DNA from: Fictibacillus nanhaiensis
GTDB lineage: Bacteria > Bacillota > Bacilli > Bacillales > Fictibacillaceae
Length of the DNA stretch: 64,000 nt
Direction: 5' to 3'
Assembly (NCBI RefSeq): GCF_019801215.1
Contig: NZ_JAHVJO010000001.1
Span: forward strand, 1,488,001-1,552,000
Shown here: positions 49,978 through 58,331 of the stretch, piece by piece
Layout of the letters: each line of letters begins with the position of its first letter
How positions within the stretch are numbered: the stretch's first letter is position 1
Position numbers and translations under genes: made by a program
The notes under the pieces: model-generated
Databases searched by the model: none
Told to the model about the DNA's origin: nothing
Seen by the model: only the letters and a program-made list of their open reading frames with translations

Positions 49978-50472
49978 TTAATATCTCATGTTTCTTTCAC
50001 TTACTCGTTCACTTAAAATATACCGGTACTGTGCAGTCCGAAAAAGCTTTGCCTCTAATGCATACTTCGATTGGGGCATGATGAGACTTGCAGTATTTTT
50101 AAAATGAACGCTACACGTGTCAGAATCTATGGATTCGATGCGTTGAACGTGTGATTGGGATAACCAGATGCATGTTTCGTTTTTAGGAGATTCTACAGGA
50201 AAAAAGAAAATACCTAGTTCGAGGTTAATCATGATTGGGGATAGACTCACATAGCCCATAGAGCGGCGGACAGCTTCTCGTCGGCCTTCATAGCTTGAGC
50301 CAAAGAACAAACAACTTTCATTGATGATTTTAATAGGACTGAGTATAACTCTCTCATTTTTTTCCGTTTCAAGCACTTCTGTGTGAACAACGCCAAACTC
50401 ATTGTAAAACGGTAAGAGCGCCATTGTACTCGTATTGATTTCGTAAGAACTTAGAAGTATGGTTTTTTCCAT
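49978..50472 (-). CDS. comK: Competence transcription factor ComK
   Basis: 164 residues; ATG 50472 after GGGAGGATG. The pattern SSYEINTSTMALLP, IKIINESCLFFGSSYEGRREAVRRSMGYVSLSPIMINLELGIFFFP and LFRTAQYRY aligns well with B. subtilis ComK, including the FFGSSYxGR block. It is about 28 residues shorter than the 192-residue ComK, lacking the C-terminal part that in B. subtilis is needed for MecA/ClpC degradation. ComK binds paired AT boxes and switches on DNA-uptake genes. Divergent from the cyanophycin operon; I cannot confidently place its AT boxes. Confidence 0.85.
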   Translation of the reverse strand: MEKTILLSSYEINTSTMALLPFYNEFGVVHTEVLETEKNERVILSPIKIINESCLFFGSSYEGRREAVRRSMGYVSLSPIMINLELGIFFFPVESPKNETCIWLSQSHVQRIESIDSDTCSVHFKNTASLIMPQSKYALEAKLFRTAQYRYILSERVSERNMRY

Positions 50473-50573
50473 TTATTCATCCTCCCTTATTACTTAACGT
50501 AACCTTCCAATCCTCCTTCCTTTACAACGGTTGAAAGCAAAATACTTCCAGTAGGTAAATTATACTAAGCCTT

Positions 50574-50601
50574 TTGACAAAAAACTATATATTTCTACAA
50601 T
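50574..50601 (+). promoter_or_regulatory. Predicted promoter of cphBA
   Basis: -35 TTGACA (50574-50579), 16 bases, -10 TACAAT (50596-50601). It gives a 5' leader of about 140 bases before cphB. Confidence 0.65.
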
Positions 50602-50678
50602 AATTTTAACACTTTAAATATTCAGTAAAAAATTTCCTCAAAGTGGTTTGAACAATGGAAAAACGTGGTATACATAAC

Positions 50679-50710
50679 AGGTCGAAATAGACACAAATCT
50701 CGACCTTTTT
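50679..50710 (+). terminator. Terminator-like hairpin in the cphBA leader (possible attenuator)
   Basis: AGGTCGA (50679-50685) pairs with TCGACCT (50700-50706), 14-base loop, then five T. It sits between the promoter and the cphB ribosome site, so transcripts must pass it. No upstream plus-strand gene needs a terminator here. Confidence 0.65.
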
Positions 50711-50749
50711 CGATGAAGCACAAAATTTTAGCAAAGAGGCTGATGAAGA

Positions 50750-51544
50750 ATGGCAAAAGGTGATCTTTTGATCATTGGTGGCAACGAAGACAAGAGCGAG
50801 AAAAAAATAATTCTGTCGAGGTTCGCTGCATTATGTAAAAACCGTCAAGGCCCTATCGGGATACTGACAACAGCATCCGGCTTTCCGGAAGAAGTAGGCA
50901 GCGAATACGATGCATTGTTTCAAACCTTACATGGAACAAAGCCACTGCTTTTCCATTTGGATTCCCGTGAAAAAGCGGAAGATCCTGCATTGCCCGAACA
51001 GCTATCTTCTTTGTCTGGACTATTCATGACAGGAGGAGACCAGCTGAGGCTTACGAGTATACTTGGTGGTACTTCTTTTTACAAACACCTGTTTCAAGGA
51101 TGGAAGAACGGATTAATCATCGGCGGAACGAGTGCCGGTGCTGCTGTCATGAGCAGATTGATGATTATTTCTTCCAAGCTTTTTGAAAGAGAGGACGTTT
51201 CTGTACTCGAAATGGGTTCAGGATTTGGCTTTTTGGAAGATGTTATTATTGACCAGCATTTTTCCCAGCGTGACCGTTTTAGCCGGTTAATGCGCGCTAT
51301 AGCGTTAAACCCTCAGATCATTGGCATCGGAATCGATGAAAACACGGCAATCTGGGTGCATAACGATGGTGAGCAATTCGAAGTGATCGGTGAATATAAC
51401 GTAAGCATATTTGACGGCAAAACCTCTACTTATGTTGATGTTGCCGAAAACAAAGGGAATATGACGATTTCCGATATCCGTTTCCATACACTTGGTGCGG
51501 GCGCGGTTTTTGATTTACGCAAACGAGAATTAATCATCTCTTAA
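50750..51544 (+). CDS. cphB: Cyanophycinase CphB
   Basis: 264 residues; ATG 50750 after AAAGAGG. A serine peptidase of family S51 that cuts cyanophycin to beta-Asp-Arg dipeptides. Motifs: DLLIIGGNEDK, FMTGGDQLRLTSIL, the nucleophile Ser in GLIIGGTSAGAAVMS, DVIIDQHFSQRDRFSRLMRAI (His) and GIGIDENTAIWV. It is the normal length. Sixteen bases separate it from cphA, so it is the first gene of the cphBA operon. Confidence 0.95.
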   Translation: MAKGDLLIIGGNEDKSEKKIILSRFAALCKNRQGPIGILTTASGFPEEVGSEYDALFQTLHGTKPLLFHLDSREKAEDPALPEQLSSLSGLFMTGGDQLRLTSILGGTSFYKHLFQGWKNGLIIGGTSAGAAVMSRLMIISSKLFEREDVSVLEMGSGFGFLEDVIIDQHFSQRDRFSRLMRAIALNPQIIGIGIDENTAIWVHNDGEQFEVIGEYNVSIFDGKTSTYVDVAENKGNMTISDIRFHTLGAGAVFDLRKRELIIS

Positions 51545-51559
51545 GGAGCGAGCATATAA

Positions 51560-54181
51560 ATGAAAATCAATCGCGTTAATTATTTGACTGGCCCAAATCT
51601 TTACAGCTTCAAACCAACCATTTGGATTGAGCTTGATATAGAAGAATTTGAAGAAAAACCTTCACATACATTACCAGGTTTTACTGAAAAACTCTTGCAA
51701 GTTATTCCTTCTCTTCATACCCATACGTGTTCACGAGGATACGAAGGCGGATTCGTGGAACGTCTTCATGAAGGCACATGGATGGGTCACATATTAGAAC
51801 ACATCGCACTCGAGATCCAGCATCTTGCCGGCATTTCTGTAAAACGCGGCAAAACGATTACGAGTGAACGAAAAGGCATCTATTTTGTCACCTATGATTA
51901 TGTAGAACCTAAGTCTGGTTATTACGCATTTGAAGCAGCGCTTGAAATTGTAACCGCGATACTTGACGGCCATGAAATCAGCGCGGACCCTTTCATTAAG
52001 CATACCTCTGACCTTTATCATCTACATAAATTAGGTCCGAGTACAGAGGCGATCTACAATGCGGCTCGAAAACGCAAGATTCCTGTGGAACGAATCGGGA
52101 CGAACAGTTACCTCCGCCTTGGAACCGGTAAAAAGCAAAAGTCTGTTCAAGCGACCATTTCAAGTCAGACGTCATATCTAGCTGTTGAGAATTCATGTGA
52201 TAAAGATATGACGAAAACCCTTCTAAAAAGTGCAGGACTTCCTGTTCCTAAAGGTGATGTGGTATCCAATGAATATGAATTGCTTCAGTCTGCAGAGAAA
52301 ATCGGATACCCGCTTGTGATCAAGCCGCTTAACGGCAGGCAAGGTCAGAACATCGTAACGAATATCCAAAATGATGAAGACCTGTTAGCTGCATTTCACT
52401 GTGTGTATAGTGAAGGAACACACTATATATTAGAACGATATTATGCCGGAAACGACTATCGCTTTTTTGTAGTAAACAACGAACTCGTTGCCGCGAGTCT
52501 CCGCCTTCCACCAATCGTAAAGGGTGACGGCTACAAAACGATTGGCGAGCTGATCGATGAGGAAAACTTGAATCCATTGCGTGGTGATGGTCATGAAAAA
52601 GCGATGAGCAAGATTCCTATGGATGAGCGTACTGTGGTTCACCTGGAGAAAAGCGGCTATTCCCTACACTCTGTTTTAAAAAATGGAGAAGCTCTTGAAG
52701 TGCTGGGAAATGCGAATCTATCAACAGGCGGATCTGCCATTGATGTAACAGACGACGTGCATCCTCATTATCGAAAGATGGCCATCGAAGCTGCAAGTGC
52801 AGTCGGTCTAGACATTGCAGGAATCGATATTCTTTCGACTGATGTAACGGTTCCTTTTGTTGAAGGAGAAGCGGCGATTCTAGAGGTAAATGCCGCGCCT
52901 GGGATCCGCATGCACCTTTATCCTTCTCAAGGAGAAAGCCGAGATGCAGGCGGCGCTATCGTCGACTATTTGTTCTCTTCTCGAGAGGAAGCAGCCATCC
53001 CTGTTGTAGCGGTTACGGGAACGAATGGGAAAACAACCACTTCCCGTCTTGTCTCACACCTTTTACAAAAAGAGAATGTGACCGTTGGACTTACATGCTC
53101 TGACGGCGTATGGGTCGGTGAACAGCAGCTGGATGAAGGCGACTGCAGCGGCCCAAGAAGTGCTCGCAAAGTACTGTCCCATCCTTCTGTTGATGTTGCC
53201 GTTCTTGAAACTGCAAGAGGCGGCATGCTTCGTGAAGGGTTAGCATTCCGTTATTGCAACGTTGGAATCGTCACCAACATTAGTGAAGATCATTTGGGGT
53301 TAAATGGTGTGGAAACGTTAGAAGACTTGAAGAAGTTAAAGCAAACGATAGCAGAAGTAGTTCTTCCCGAAGGAACCTGTGTGTTGAACGCGGACGACCC
53401 GAGATGTGTAGACATGGCTCAGCATACGAACGGCGAAGTCATTTACTTCTCGTTATCTGACAGAAATCCGGTCATTCAAACACAATTAGAAAACGGCTCT
53501 AAAGTGTGGTACCTCGAGAACGATTGGGTGATGTATAGCGAGAACAGAAAAGCAGAAAGATTCCTGCCCGTTTCTCATATCCCGTTAACCATTAACGGAG
53601 CGGCCCGACATAATAGTGCAAACGTACTCGGAGCCCTTGCTGCCGCTCATTCACTCGGACGTCCATTATCCGAACTGCGCAGCAAAGTCATTACGTTCAT
53701 GCCGACCGAAAACCAAAACCGCGGCCGCTTTAACGTGCAGACCATTCATGACCGTACCATTGTGGTTGACTATGCCCACAACCCAGCTGGTTTAAAAGCA
53801 TTGTTCGAAACAGTTGAACATTTGAACAAAGGCCGCATCATCACTGTCGGTTCAGCTGCTGGTGACAGAAAAGACACGACCATCCAAGAGATGGGTCGAA
53901 TCTTCGGCCGCTATTCAGACATTTTTATTATCAAAGAAGACGTAAACCTGCGTGGCCGAATACCTGGTGAAACCGTCCATCTTCTCTATTCCGGTGTAAA
54001 AGAAACAAACCATTCACCAAGGGTCCATGTGTATCCGAAAGAACCTGAAGCAATGCTACAAGCTTGGCAGCACTCACAGCCAGGCGACACAATCGTTTTT
54101 CTGTACGATGAGTACACATCCATCCAAGGCATTTTACAGAGAATCAAAAACTCTGAACCCGCCTTGCAGAAAGCAGAATAG
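51560..54181 (+). CDS. cphA: Cyanophycin synthetase CphA
   Basis: 873 residues; ATG 51560 after AAGGAGCG. N-terminal region (1-160: LPGFTEKLLQVIPSLHTHTCSRGYEGGFVERLHEGTWMGHILEHIALEIQHLAGI). A central ATP-grasp domain (YPLVIKPLNGRQGQNI ... AILEVNAAPGIRMHLYPSQG) adds Asp to the backbone. A Mur-ligase-like domain (VTGTNGKTTTSRLVSHLL, then EDHLG and VDYAHNPAGLKALFETVEHL) adds Arg to the Asp side chain. Both ATP sites are intact, so this is a full CphA1, not a CphA2. It makes the nitrogen-storage polymer from Asp, Arg and ATP without ribosomes. Confidence 0.97.
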   Translation: MKINRVNYLTGPNLYSFKPTIWIELDIEEFEEKPSHTLPGFTEKLLQVIPSLHTHTCSRGYEGGFVERLHEGTWMGHILEHIALEIQHLAGISVKRGKTITSERKGIYFVTYDYVEPKSGYYAFEAALEIVTAILDGHEISADPFIKHTSDLYHLHKLGPSTEAIYNAARKRKIPVERIGTNSYLRLGTGKKQKSVQATISSQTSYLAVENSCDKDMTKTLLKSAGLPVPKGDVVSNEYELLQSAEKIGYPLVIKPLNGRQGQNIVTNIQNDEDLLAAFHCVYSEGTHYILERYYAGNDYRFFVVNNELVAASLRLPPIVKGDGYKTIGELIDEENLNPLRGDGHEKAMSKIPMDERTVVHLEKSGYSLHSVLKNGEALEVLGNANLSTGGSAIDVTDDVHPHYRKMAIEAASAVGLDIAGIDILSTDVTVPFVEGEAAILEVNAAPGIRMHLYPSQGESRDAGGAIVDYLFSSREEAAIPVVAVTGTNGKTTTSRLVSHLLQKENVTVGLTCSDGVWVGEQQLDEGDCSGPRSARKVLSHPSVDVAVLETARGGMLREGLAFRYCNVGIVTNISEDHLGLNGVETLEDLKKLKQTIAEVVLPEGTCVLNADDPRCVDMAQHTNGEVIYFSLSDRNPVIQTQLENGSKVWYLENDWVMYSENRKAERFLPVSHIPLTINGAARHNSANVLGALAAAHSLGRPLSELRSKVITFMPTENQNRGRFNVQTIHDRTIVVDYAHNPAGLKALFETVEHLNKGRIITVGSAAGDRKDTTIQEMGRIFGRYSDIFIIKEDVNLRGRIPGETVHLLYSGVKETNHSPRVHVYPKEPEAMLQAWQHSQPGDTIVFLYDEYTSIQGILQRIKNSEPALQKAE

Positions 54182-54184
54182 ATG

Positions 54185-54226
54185 AAAAAACAGTGTGGTT
54201 TCCGTTTAGGAGCCCCACTGTTTTTG
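54185..54226. terminator. Bidirectional terminator, near-copy of the one at 54747
   Basis: CAGTGtGGttTCC / GGAgCCcCACTG flanked by A5-6 and T5. It is shared by cphBA and the convergent 108-aa gene. The sequence is nearly the same as at 54747-54789. Confidence 0.88.
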
Positions 54227-54231
54227 TTTTA

Positions 54232-54558
54232 CTACTTCTGTTGTTTCTTGTTAAAATTGTTCTTCATGTTGATCAATTCTTTCCCGAATTCAAACTGTGC
54301 AAAATTCATCGGATTTTTATTAGGAACAAGATTGGTCATTGCATTATTGTTTCGGAACATGTTTGTCATGGCGTTCAGGCCTTTGTTCATGAGTCCGTTT
54401 CCATAACCTCTTCTTGTCATACCAAAGATTGATAAAGCAACGGAAACAAGTAACATCGTGAACATCATTCCATTATTTCTATTCTTTCTTCTCGTTCGAG
54501 TCATCTGTTGAAAAATGGGCATATTGCCTAAACTTAAAAGCATGCGCATGAAATTCAT
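54232..54558 (-). CDS. Met/Asn-rich hypothetical protein, 108 aa
   Basis: ATG 54558 with AAGGAGG 11 bases upstream; an extension to 54636 is not supported. It is rich in Met, Asn and Arg, with one membrane-like helix (NGMMFTMLLVSVALSIFGM). Repetitive NGLMNKGLNAMTNMFRNNNAMTNL and a charged end (ELINMKNNFNKKQQK) follow. Such Asn/Met-rich proteins in Bacillaceae are often spore or forespore membrane components. No family recognised. It is flanked by near-identical terminators. Confidence 0.65.
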   Translation of the reverse strand: MNFMRMLLSLGNMPIFQQMTRTRRKNRNNGMMFTMLLVSVALSIFGMTRRGYGNGLMNKGLNAMTNMFRNNNAMTNLVPNKNPMNFAQFEFGKELINMKNNFNKKQQK

Positions 54559-54746
54559 TCGTATACCTACCTCCTTCGTACATATTTTATTAGGTGGAAC
54601 AATCTTAATTTGCGAAAAAAAATGATTTTCACTCATGTAAAAAAATCACAATCCTTGTAATCGTTAGATCGTTTGCTTTATCTTTATTGTTTGCTTCAAT
54701 AACGAATTTATCCGTAATCAAATGGTGAATATTAATGTGTAATGAT

Positions 54747-54789
54747 AAAAAAACAGTGTGGTTTCCGCTTGGAAGCCTCACTGTTTTTA
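54747..54789 (-). terminator. Terminator, near-copy of the one at 54185
   Basis: CAGTGtGGttTCC gctt GGAaGCCtCACTG with A/T flanks. It ends the 54787-55536 gene on the minus strand. Confidence 0.85.
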
Positions 54790-55536
54790 TTTTCCTCCAG
54801 ATTGTTCAAGTTCTATTCCGTCCATATACCTGACAAACTCGAGATCAATGTCATCTACATGATATCCATTTCCATTGACGGAGTGTTCAATTATTACCTC
54901 GTTACCTGAACGGTCATATGGCGTCCAACCTAAATACATAAAGCGGCTTAAAGTAAAATGATCATAAAAATTGGTTTGTTTTACGGATTCCATTTTTATC
55001 AATGAGTCAATAACAGAGACCCACTCTTTAGACAGTTTAACTACCCCATATGATTGTTTACCGTGTGTGATCTTTTTAACCATTTCCACCTTTGGAAAAT
55101 AATTTTCCTGGTCACCTGTTATAAAATAACCCCTTTCTCGGGTTAAATAGTAGTGACTGGAATTCACCTTGTCATCAGGGTGCAGATTCCATACAATACG
55201 ATAGGTAGAAGGAGTTTTTCCTTCAACCTTCCATAGCAGTGGTTGACCGACAGTATCAATCATTAAAACTTGCCACTTATTCTTTTTCCACTCCCAATAA
55301 CTCGTTCCATGTCCTCCGGTTTTAGACTGAAAAGGCACAAAGTAATGAAAGTCATCCACAGAAATGGTGTCTTGTATCCTAACAGCCTTGGCGGTAGTAT
55401 GGGTACTATTTATTTTCTTTAATAATTCATCGTCATTCAAAAAAGCACTTGGCTTTGAATAGAAGTACATATAGATGGTTACAGATAATAATGCAAATAG
55501 GATAAAGCCCAACAGTATCCACACTGTTCTTTTCAC
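54787..55536 (-). CDS. Membrane-anchored hypothetical protein, 249 aa
   Basis: GTG 55536 lies 9 bases after GGAGGGGG and overlaps the stop of the upstream gene (GTGA), so the two are coupled. One N-terminal helix (VWILLGFILFALLSVTIYMYFY) anchors an outer domain rich in aromatic residues (DFHYFVPFQSKTGGHGTSYWEWKKNKWQVLMIDTVGQP). It ends with GYHVDDIDLEFVRYMDGIELEQSGG. No catalytic motif is visible. It probably works with the product of the upstream gene. Confidence 0.75.
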   Translation of the reverse strand: MKRTVWILLGFILFALLSVTIYMYFYSKPSAFLNDDELLKKINSTHTTAKAVRIQDTISVDDFHYFVPFQSKTGGHGTSYWEWKKNKWQVLMIDTVGQPLLWKVEGKTPSTYRIVWNLHPDDKVNSSHYYLTRERGYFITGDQENYFPKVEMVKKITHGKQSYGVVKLSKEWVSVIDSLIKMESVKQTNFYDHFTLSRFMYLGWTPYDRSGNEVIIEHSVNGNGYHVDDIDLEFVRYMDGIELEQSGGK

Positions 55537-56318
55537 TCTTGTCCCCCTCCTTTTACTAGAAGTGATTGATCTGAGCGAAAATAGAATTGCTTTTCGGGGC
55601 TTATAAGTAAAATGCCTTGCCCGTCCCTTTCCACATAAACCAATGTTCTTAAACCACTTCCCCATTTAGGGATGGTTCCAAAAAGTTGATAGGGGAACTT
55701 TTCTAGTCGTTCCTTAGGCTCAATATCTATATTGACAATTTGGTTATACCAGCCATCACTGTCGATAGTTTCAGGTCTCATCTTATGTAATTGTTCTTTC
55801 AGCACACCTTTTTGAAGCGAAACGTTGCTTGCAGACGGATGAAGTGTTATCACTGTTGGATCTTCCACTTTTGAGATATACGTGGATAGTTCCTTTTCTG
55901 GATACAACGTATGGTGAATCGGAATGGAAGCTAATGTTGCAGCCAGAAAAATAAAGTTGGCAAAAAAACCTAACCATGCAAATGGACGGTATGCAACCCA
56001 CTTCTCCACTTTGTTTCTAAACCAAAAATACAAAATCCAAGCCCCAAGCGGCAAGATTGGAATCTTTAAAAAGGTACCAAACACCTGCCAATCAATAGAG
56101 AATGAAAAGAGTCCTGCCACTAATAAAAGAAGAACTTTCCAGATCTTCGGCTTTTCGTCTTGCTTTTTATAGATTCGGTAAGCGAGGATGCTGACTAGGA
56201 TAAGTGCAATACTTTCTGTTAAGATCGATGGAAAGTGATTTACGGAATAAAAATGGATAACGAACACCGCCTCACAATGTAAATATTTTCTAATAGTTAT
56301 TCTATCGGCAATTCTCAA
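55533..56318 (-). CDS. Multi-pass membrane hypothetical protein, about 245-261 aa
   Basis: The start is uncertain. TTG 56318 has no clear site, and GTG 56267 follows GTGAGGCG very closely. Three or four hydrophobic helices (ILTESIALILVSILAYRIY, VLLLLVAGLFSFSIDW, ILPLGAWILYFWF, FAWLGFFANFIFLAATLASIPI) are followed by an outer 110-residue domain (YPEKELSTYISKVEDPTVITLHPSASNVSLQKG). First gene of a coupled pair with 55536. Both outer domains have similar size and aromatic content, so they may form a complex. Family unknown. Confidence 0.7.
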   Translation of the reverse strand: MRIADRITIRKYLHCEAVFVIHFYSVNHFPSILTESIALILVSILAYRIYKKQDEKPKIWKVLLLLVAGLFSFSIDWQVFGTFLKIPILPLGAWILYFWFRNKVEKWVAYRPFAWLGFFANFIFLAATLASIPIHHTLYPEKELSTYISKVEDPTVITLHPSASNVSLQKGVLKEQLHKMRPETIDSDGWYNQIVNIDIEPKERLEKFPYQLFGTIPKWGSGLRTLVYVERDGQGILLISPEKQFYFRSDQSLLVKGGGQE

Positions 56319-56343
56319 TACCGTCTACAGTTCCTTATAAAAG

Positions 56344-56367
56344 AAAAAAGCTGTCCCATGACAGCTT
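56344..56367 (-). terminator. Rho-independent terminator (minus strand)
   Basis: AAGCTGTC, loop ATGG, GACAGCTT and six T on the minus strand. It touches the stop codon of the 133-aa gene. Confidence 0.92.
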
Positions 56368-56768
56368 CACTTTTTAATCGGTTTGACCACAATCGCTTGA
56401 GATGCACTTTTGATGATACAGTCTTCCAAATCCTCTTCATTAATAAAGCCTAGAGTAAGCGCAGATTTCACTTTTTCCTCGTCCGGTTTTTTTACGAGAT
56501 GAATCAGCTCATTCATGTTCAATTCTTCTAGTCGATGAACCGTCTTCTCATCATGAAACTTTTCTGTTTTCCTGATCTGCCTTTGCAGCTTGTATTGATT
56601 AACAGTAATTTCACCTTTTTGATTGGGCCCAACCACGTTATCGAAATACATATGAAATACTTTTTTAAGCTCATCTAATTCCTTTTCAACCTCTTTTTTC
56701 CTCTCATTGAGCGTGTTGTATTTGATCACCAAGTCCTCAGAAATTGAATAATCCACTTTGTTACCCAC
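56367..56768 (-). CDS. Coiled-coil hypothetical protein, 133 aa
   Basis: GTG 56768 after GGGGGACG. Residues 18-45 form a coiled-coil (YNTLNERKKEVEKELDELKKVFHMYFDN). Then GPNQKGEITVNQYKLQRQIRKTEKFHDEKTVHRLEELNMNELIHLVKKPDEEKVKSALTLGFI. The end (SASQAIVVKPIKK) is basic. The style is that of small phage- or plasmid-like accessory proteins, but the family was not recognised. Lone gene with its own terminator. Confidence 0.7.
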   Translation of the reverse strand: MGNKVDYSISEDLVIKYNTLNERKKEVEKELDELKKVFHMYFDNVVGPNQKGEITVNQYKLQRQIRKTEKFHDEKTVHRLEELNMNELIHLVKKPDEEKVKSALTLGFINEEDLEDCIIKSASQAIVVKPIKK

Positions 56769-56841
56769 AGCTCGTCCCCCTACTACAAATTGATATTTAA
56801 TCTTATTGCGGTGGGGATGAAAATATAACTTTTATCCAAAT

Positions 56842-56880
56842 AAAAAAAGCCAACTCCCCTTTAAATGGTGAACTAGCTTT
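56842..56880 (-). terminator. Rho-independent terminator (minus strand)
   Basis: AAAGCTAGTTCaCC / GGgGAgTTGGCTTT stem-loop followed by a T run on the minus strand, 23 bases after the DUF3934 gene. Confidence 0.78.
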
Positions 56881-56902
56881 TATCGACTTTTCTTAAGTCA
56901 AA

Positions 56903-57070
56903 TTAGTTATCCTGATTTTCCTTAGGTTCCTCTTGTTTTTTCGTGCCTTTACTTACATACGGTTTAGGTCCCTTTTTCTTGCCGCTCGATTTCCAACGGT
57001 TCCAGCCCTTCTTGCCAGTTCCCTGACCTACCCCGCTCTTCTTGTTGCTATTTGCTTTTGCTTTACTCAT
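56903..57070 (-). CDS. DUF3934-like small basic protein, 55 aa
   Basis: ATG 57070 (a first ATG lies 3 bases earlier) behind GGAGTG. The composition is Lys/Gly/Ser-rich with the core GTGKKGWNRWKSSGKKKGPKPYVSKGTKK, which I recognise as the short DUF3934 family of Bacillaceae. No membrane segment. The conserved WNRW-x-SS core suggests nucleic-acid binding or a spore role, but the function is unknown. Own terminator. Confidence 0.75.
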   Translation of the reverse strand: MSKAKANSNKKSGVGQGTGKKGWNRWKSSGKKKGPKPYVSKGTKKQEEPKENQDN

Positions 57071-57401
57071 CATTATCACTCCATGCACTTTCTATTACTT
57101 AGTATAGAGCAGAAAGGCTGATTATACTACAGGTCAGATGCAATCTAACGAAATTCCTTAGTGGTAATTAGAATAAATTGGTTAAATATGTGATGAGATG
57201 CTATTTTTATATGATTGACTCAATTTCTTATGTGATGTTGCTTTGAAATTATGTGTTTACCCTAAGCAATTATGTGATAAATGACTTTAGAAAATGACAG
57301 CATTAAGAACATCCACTTTTGATGCCCTTTACAACTCCTTATAAACTAAATTCATTACTTGCAAAGGAGGAATTTTTATAAAAAGCCCTCATCAAAATCC
57401 T

Positions 57402-58331
57402 TTGGTTATTCAAAAGTTAGAAGTGGCACTTAAAAGAGTGGCAAAACACTCAAAAATTTGCGAAAAACTTGAAGAACATCTGGCAAAACATCTTGCAGGA
57501 TTAAACGGTGAGAAATCTTTGGAGTACTTTTACCGGTACTTACCTCAAGACGTTCAATTTATCCACAATATTCGAATACTTCATATGAATTTTTACTTTC
57601 AAATGGACACTCTCATCATTACTTCCAAATTCATTATTCTTTTAGAAATAAAGAATTATGCCGGACACCTCTATTTTGATGATAAATATGGACAATTAAT
57701 TCGCAAATTCAACGATAAAGAAGATATCTTTGATGACCCCATAGAGCAAGTAAAGAGACAATCTTTTCATTTATCCAAAATACTCAATCAACATAAAATA
57801 CCCGAAGTTCCTATTGAAACTCTCGTGGTTCTTACCAATCCCCGAACCTATATACATAGTTCACAAACAATAAGCACGATCGTTAAAAGTTCACGAATAC
57901 AACAAAAATTTCAAGAATTTGATCAAAAATATAAAAAGGAAGTGTTAACCTTGAAAGAGAAAAAAAGGATTCATAGAATATTAATGAAACTCCATGAACC
58001 CTATAATCCAGATATTCTAGAATATTATGGAATTGATAAAAGTGAGTTAATTACAGGTGTCTTATGTTCTGAATGCCACACAAGGATGGAACGAATCTCA
58101 GCTAATTGGCAATGTATAAAATGTAAACATACATCGAAGAATGCTCATATTCGTGCTCTTATGGATTACGCACTCCTCATCTCAACCGATATAACCAATA
58201 AGGAGTGCAAAGAATTTTTACATTTATCATCAAGTATGCAGGCCTACCATATACTGCATTCGTTAAATCTCCCATACACTGGGGCATCAAGACGCTCAAG
58301 AACCTACCACCTGGACTCCCTCATCACTTAA
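57402..58331 (+). CDS. NERD-domain (nuclease-related) protein with zinc ribbon
   Basis: 309 residues if begun at TTG 57402. However, AAAGGAGG (57363-57370) is ideally placed for an in-frame ATA at 57378, which would add eight residues; the natural start is thus unusual. NERD domain at about 25-140: GLNGEKSLEYF, FYFQMDTLIITSKFIILLEIKNYAGHLYFDD with Asp69, Glu82 and Lys84 of the (D)-x-(E)-x-K nuclease site. A C-terminal zinc ribbon (CSECHTRMERISANWQCIKCKHTS) and helical tail suggest DNA/RNA binding. NERD proteins are linked to plasmids and DNA handling; the role here is unknown. More AT-rich than its neighbours. Confidence 0.82.
   Translation: MVIQKLEVALKRVAKHSKICEKLEEHLAKHLAGLNGEKSLEYFYRYLPQDVQFIHNIRILHMNFYFQMDTLIITSKFIILLEIKNYAGHLYFDDKYGQLIRKFNDKEDIFDDPIEQVKRQSFHLSKILNQHKIPEVPIETLVVLTNPRTYIHSSQTISTIVKSSRIQQKFQEFDQKYKKEVLTLKEKKRIHRILMKLHEPYNPDILEYYGIDKSELITGVLCSECHTRMERISANWQCIKCKHTSKNAHIRALMDYALLISTDITNKECKEFLHLSSSMQAYHILHSLNLPYTGASRRSRTYHLDSLIT

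Noticed and set aside
50560-50650. ComK AT boxes (AAAA-N5-TTTT) between comK and cphB
   Set aside because: The region is AT-rich and several partial matches exist, but no pair has the right sequence and spacing.
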